Below are positions 6,823 through 9,484 of a stretch of DNA of 9,484 nucleotides, one piece after another (within the stretch, counting starts at the first letter, position 1; each line of letters opens with the position of its first letter). The stretch lies in the NCBI GenBank assembly GCA_021849995.1, contig JAJZSC010000076.1, positions 1-9,484 of the forward strand. The letters run 5' to 3'. The position numbers and the translations under genes are program-made. The DNA is from Bacillota bacterium (GTDB lineage: Bacteria > Bacillota > Desulfitobacteriia > Desulfitobacteriales > Desulfitobacteriaceae). The notes below the pieces were generated by a model. The model was given only the letters and a program-made list of their open reading frames with translations, searched no databases and was not told where the DNA came from.

Positions 6823-7761
6823 CTAATGCCGACTTGCCTGAATACGTTCCGCAAGTTCATCAATCTTACGCATCCTATGGTTTACTCCCGATTTTCCGAC
6901 TCTGGGCTGAAGCATTTCCCCTAATTCCTTAAGACTGGCATCAGGAAACTGAAGCCTCAGCTCAGCTATCTCTCTTAGGGCAGGCGGCAAAGCCGCTACT
7001 CCAATCGTATTGGCAATAAGCTGGATGTTTTCTACCTGGCGTACGGCCGCATCAACCGTCTTGTTTAGGTTGGCGGTTTCACAATTAACCAACCTGTTCA
7101 CCTGGTTGCGCATATCTTTGAAGACTCTGACATTTTCAAACTCTAGTAAAGCATGGTGGGCACCGATAAAGCCTAAAAATTCTACTATATGCTCACTTTC
7201 CTTGATGTATACAACATGCCAATTCTTCCTGGTACTGATCTTTGCCCCTAAGTTAAATCTGTTTAAGAGCCCGCAGAGTGCATCTGCATGTTTTTCATCA
7301 TTCGTTATTATCTCCAAGTGATAATTTCCCTCGGGATTGTTGATTGAGCCACCTGCCAGAAAAGCCCCTCGAAGGTAAGCTTTTTGATCACACCGAGTCT
7401 TAACTATTTTAGCCGGTATTCCAGGTTGGACCTGCCCATCTTGATCAAGAAGTCCTAATTTCTGCAGATCTTCAAGCCCTTTAGGGTAAATAATTACTAT
7501 ATAAGCATTATTCTTTCTGAATCTTAATCTTCTCCTGACCATGATGGTGGCAGGCAGATTCAGGATATTTTTAGCTAATCGATAGATTTTACGCGCTACT
7601 GGAGCACTCTCTGTGGTGACATTCAAGGCGTAATGTTGATTATCTCCGATTTGCAAGGTTCCATCCATCCGAACTAAAGCAGCAAGTTCTGCAAGACTGC
7701 AGCAGAGCCTGTTTTCTGTTATTCTGGCCAGTTCCTCTTTAGTTACAGCGCTAAATGACAT
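6823..7761 (-). CDS. whiA: DNA-binding protein WhiA
   Basis: WhiA is a conserved Gram-positive DNA-binding protein. In Streptomyces it is a transcription factor for sporulation septation, while in Bacillus it affects division and chromosome segregation. Its role here is inferred from family. The 312 residues match the usual 310-325. The N-terminal WhiA domain (about 1-85) leads into a LAGLIDADG endonuclease-like fold marked by RGAFLAGGSINNPEGNYHLEI (131-151, degenerate so not expected to cut DNA). The conserved linker NCETANLNKTVDAA (226-239) and a C-terminal helix-turn-helix follow, with SLKELGEML (276-284) and KSGVNHRMRKI (290-300). The ATG at 7761-7759 has AGAGGAGG 7 bases upstream. That site abuts the yvcK stop, and the next gene begins 15 bases after this one ends. 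The position between yvcK and rpoN supports the assignment strongly. Confidence 0.97.
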   Translation of the reverse strand: MSFSAVTKEELARITENRLCCSLAELAALVRMDGTLQIGDNQHYALNVTTESAPVARKIYRLAKNILNLPATIMVRRRLRFRKNNAYIVIIYPKGLEDLQKLGLLDQDGQVQPGIPAKIVKTRCDQKAYLRGAFLAGGSINNPEGNYHLEIITNDEKHADALCGLLNRFNLGAKISTRKNWHVVYIKESEHIVEFLGFIGAHHALLEFENVRVFKDMRNQVNRLVNCETANLNKTVDAAVRQVENIQLIANTIGVAALPPALREIAELRLQFPDASLKELGEMLQPRVGKSGVNHRMRKIDELAERIQASRH

Positions 7762-7775
7762 GCTCAGGCCTCCTC

Positions 7776-9149
7776 TTAGGTATCCTCCCTGAGTTTCTGA
7801 TTGAGCAAGAATGAGTCAACTAAGGCAATACGCTCCCCCATAGGCTTCATTCTGAAGAGCAAACGAATAAGCTCTCTGGCTAAGCGCTTGGAGTCATGCC
7901 GTATTACATTTCCGTCCTGCACCAAGTCTTTGGCTACATATTTTACCCCTAACCATTCAACCGAAGCTTCTTCCCCTTCGACCTTTGTGGAACCTTCCCG
8001 AGCATATTTTTCCAGGAGTTGTTCCGGAATATCCTGATTGTTTGCTAGTACTACGTCTACAAAATCTGCTCCGCAATGGTCAACTATTGCCTGCAGGTGA
8101 TCAGCTACCGTATACCCATCTGTTTCCCCTGGCTCGGTCATTATGTTACAGACATATACACAAGGGGCGTGAACTTCCCGGATCTTTTCCCGTAGTCCAT
8201 CTACTAAAAGATTTGGCAAAACACTTGTATACAGGCTTCCAGGACCTAATACTATTAAATCTGCTTCCTCCAGAGCTTGCAGAGCTTCTGGTATTGGGTT
8301 GCAATCAGGCGGCTCCAAAAACACTCTTTTGATTTGCCCCGGAGCGACCCGGACGGCAGTCTCTCCCTTAATTGATTTTCCATCGGCCATCTCTGCAACT
8401 AGAACAACTTGCTCAAGGGTTGAAGGGTAAACATGCCCCCTTAACGCAAATACCTTACTTACGTGTTCAACACCTTTCTGAAAATCCCCGAAAGTATCTG
8501 CCAGACCAGCCAAAAGGAGATTGCCAAGACTATGCCCTTGTAAGGTTCCGGTTTCGAACCGGTAGGAAAACAAAGATTCCATGATATTCTCAGTATCCGC
8601 TAAGGCCACCAGACAGTTGCGAACATCCCCGGGAGGAATGATTCCCATCTCATGACGAAGTTTACCAGAGCTGCCCCCGTCATCAGCCACAGTGACGATA
8701 GCAGTTAGATTAAAGGTGTATTCCTTTAAACCCCTAAGCAAGGCGGATAGCCCGGTACCACCGCCGATTACAACTATTTTTGGCCCCCGTCTAAGGTGCT
8801 GCCTGGTATACATTACATCAACAATCCGTCCCTCATCTGAAGGGAGCAAGACGGAAATTATCGAGTTCAGCATCTTTTTAAAGCCTACTGCGATTGCCAC
8901 GGCTCCTAACAAGCTGATTAGCAAGCCCATCGGGATTGCTGTACTCTGAGCACTTCCCGTAAGCCTGTAAATAATCTCCCTGAACTGGAGTTCAAGGTAG
9001 CCAAGTGCTACCCCGTAATTCATCACGGAAAACCCGGTAGCAAACAGGAATATCCCTAAAACGGCCAGCAAAAACCAGCGTTTAATACGCAAATTCGGAT
9101 AGAGCCATTTAACGTACTTTAGGAGAGTTCTACCCGATTCCTTTTTCAT
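7776..9149 (-). CDS. yvcK: YvcK family gluconeogenesis/cell-shape factor with N-terminal membrane anchor
   Basis: This is a CofD-like nucleotide-sugar-binding protein. In Bacillus, YvcK is needed for growth on gluconeogenic carbon sources and for normal cell shape, and homologues bind UDP-sugars. The CofD-like domain runs from about residue 122 to the C-terminus: KIVVIGGGTGLSALLRGLK (124-142), TVADDGGSSGKLR (153-165), PPGDVRNCLVAL (172-183), GHSLGNLLL (205-213), LGPGSLYTSVLPNLLV (301-316) and YVCNIMTEPGETDGY (332-346). Bacillus YvcK is about 317 residues; this one has 457. The extra N-terminus has two predicted membrane helices, at about 26-46 and 72-92, so the protein is probably membrane-tethered. 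Such long forms are known in Clostridia. The ATG at 9149-9147 overlaps the rapZ stop as ATGA and has only a weak binding site (AAGGGTGG), suggesting translational coupling. Confidence 0.95.
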   Translation of the reverse strand: MKKESGRTLLKYVKWLYPNLRIKRWFLLAVLGIFLFATGFSVMNYGVALGYLELQFREIIYRLTGSAQSTAIPMGLLISLLGAVAIAVGFKKMLNSIISVLLPSDEGRIVDVMYTRQHLRRGPKIVVIGGGTGLSALLRGLKEYTFNLTAIVTVADDGGSSGKLRHEMGIIPPGDVRNCLVALADTENIMESLFSYRFETGTLQGHSLGNLLLAGLADTFGDFQKGVEHVSKVFALRGHVYPSTLEQVVLVAEMADGKSIKGETAVRVAPGQIKRVFLEPPDCNPIPEALQALEEADLIVLGPGSLYTSVLPNLLVDGLREKIREVHAPCVYVCNIMTEPGETDGYTVADHLQAIVDHCGADFVDVVLANNQDIPEQLLEKYAREGSTKVEGEEASVEWLGVKYVAKDLVQDGNVIRHDSKRLARELIRLLFRMKPMGERIALVDSFLLNQKLREDT

Positions 9150-9484
9150 TGTGTTTTTCCACCCTTCCGGTTTTTAGCCGCATCACGGTGTTTAACACTC
9201 ATGGTATATTTCATTTCCCTTAAGAACATCCCAATCTTCTCAGCGATGGCAACAGAACGATGCTGCCCGCCTGTACAGCCTACACCTATTACGAGATGAC
9301 TTTTTCCTTCTTCGACATAGTGCGGAAGGATATATTCCAGCAGGGCAAGATATCTTCTCAGAAATTCTTGGGCAATAGCATTCGTAAAAATGTAGTCCTG
9401 AACTAAATGGTGTTCCCCTGTAAGAGGTCGCAACTCCTCAACGTAAAACGGATTAGGCAAAAACCTGACATCGAAAACCAAATC
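9146..9484 (-). CDS. rapZ: RapZ/YvcJ family nucleotide-binding protein, C-terminal part (partial)
   Basis: In Escherichia coli, RapZ is an RNA-binding adaptor controlling glucosamine-6-phosphate synthase through small RNAs. The Bacillus relative YvcJ binds and hydrolyses GTP. Only the last 112 residues of about 290 are here, and the frame is open to the right edge, so the Walker A half lies outside. The visible part is the C-terminal domain: DLVFDVRFLPNPFYVEELRP at the edge, then GKSHLVIGVGCTGGQHRSVAIAEK (60-83 of the fragment) and a basic tail ending HRDAAKNRKGGKTQ. The codon at 9481-9479 is TTG and encodes an internal leucine; it should not be taken as a start. The gene ends in TGA overlapping the yvcK ATG. 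Position next to yvcK and whiA is the standard Firmicutes arrangement. Whether it regulates RNA in this organism cannot be told. Confidence 0.95.
   Translation of the reverse strand, partial: DLVFDVRFLPNPFYVEELRPLTGEHHLVQDYIFTNAIAQEFLRRYLALLEYILPHYVEEGKSHLVIGVGCTGGQHRSVAIAEKIGMFLREMKYTMSVKHRDAAKNRKGGKTQ

Noticed and set aside
6823..7761. Homing endonuclease
   Set aside because: The LAGLIDADG-like fold here belongs to WhiA, as the C-terminal helix-turn-helix and gene neighbourhood show; the catalytic signature is degenerate.
7010..8949. Plus-strand open frames opposite whiA and yvcK
   Set aside because: They are antisense shadows of well-conserved genes, with low-complexity Ser/Leu-rich composition and no recognisable domain.
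9479..9481. Start codon for a short 111-residue protein at the right edge
   Set aside because: The codon is TTG inside the conserved DLVFDVRFLPNP segment of RapZ, and the frame stays open upstream to the edge; it is an internal leucine.
1..9484. Mobile element, CRISPR array, tRNA, rRNA or riboswitch
   Set aside because: Reading both strands gave no transposase or integrase motifs, no regularly spaced repeats, no tRNA-like cloverleaf and no long structured leader; coding genes fill nearly all of the window.

Overview
This window looks like chromosomal core DNA from a low- to moderate-GC, Gram-positive bacterium. The best guess is a member of the Clostridia, near the Peptococcales type (Desulfitobacterium or Desulfotomaculum relatives). 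The reasons are the rapZ-yvcK-whiA cluster followed by rpoN and glycolytic genes, strong GGAGG-type ribosome binding sites, frequent GTG starts, and a YvcK protein with an N-terminal membrane anchor. This placement is inference from gene content and order; no species can be named. Every supported gene is on the minus strand, so transcription runs from high to low coordinates.

In transcription order, the right end holds the C-terminal part of rapZ (9146-9484, cut by the window edge), then yvcK (7776-9149), whiA (6823-7761) and rpoN (5419-6807). These four are nearly contiguous: rapZ and yvcK overlap by ATGA, and the other gaps are 14-15 bases in which the stop codon runs straight into the next Shine-Dalgarno sequence. 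After a 76-base gap comes a two-gene phosphate module: a PhoU-domain protein (4701-5342) and a Na+/phosphate cotransporter family protein with its own C-terminal PhoU domain (3062-4669). A 203-base intergenic region (2859-3061) follows, with palindromes, a direct repeat and a possible promoter. It leads to the glycolytic genes pgk (1674-2858), tpiA (791-1564) and the N-terminal half of gpmI (1-778, cut by the left edge).

The first block concerns control of cell-envelope precursor supply and carbon flux (RapZ-like, YvcK), division (WhiA) and sigma-54 transcription. The last block catalyses consecutive lower-glycolysis/gluconeogenesis steps: 1,3-bisphosphoglycerate to 3-phosphoglycerate, triose-phosphate interconversion, and 3- to 2-phosphoglycerate. 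In many Firmicutes cggR and gap sit between rpoN and pgk. Here that position holds the phoU-nptA pair and no gap gene is visible, which is the most interesting feature of the layout. The other point worth checking is the cotransporter start: a near-perfect Shine-Dalgarno is correctly spaced for an in-frame ATA codon and not for the first ATG.

No tRNA, rRNA, CRISPR array, insertion sequence, phage gene or convincing intrinsic terminator was found. No gene-free stretch exceeds 300 bases. Apart from the points above, this is a conserved housekeeping region, and I do not see a wholly new system in it.
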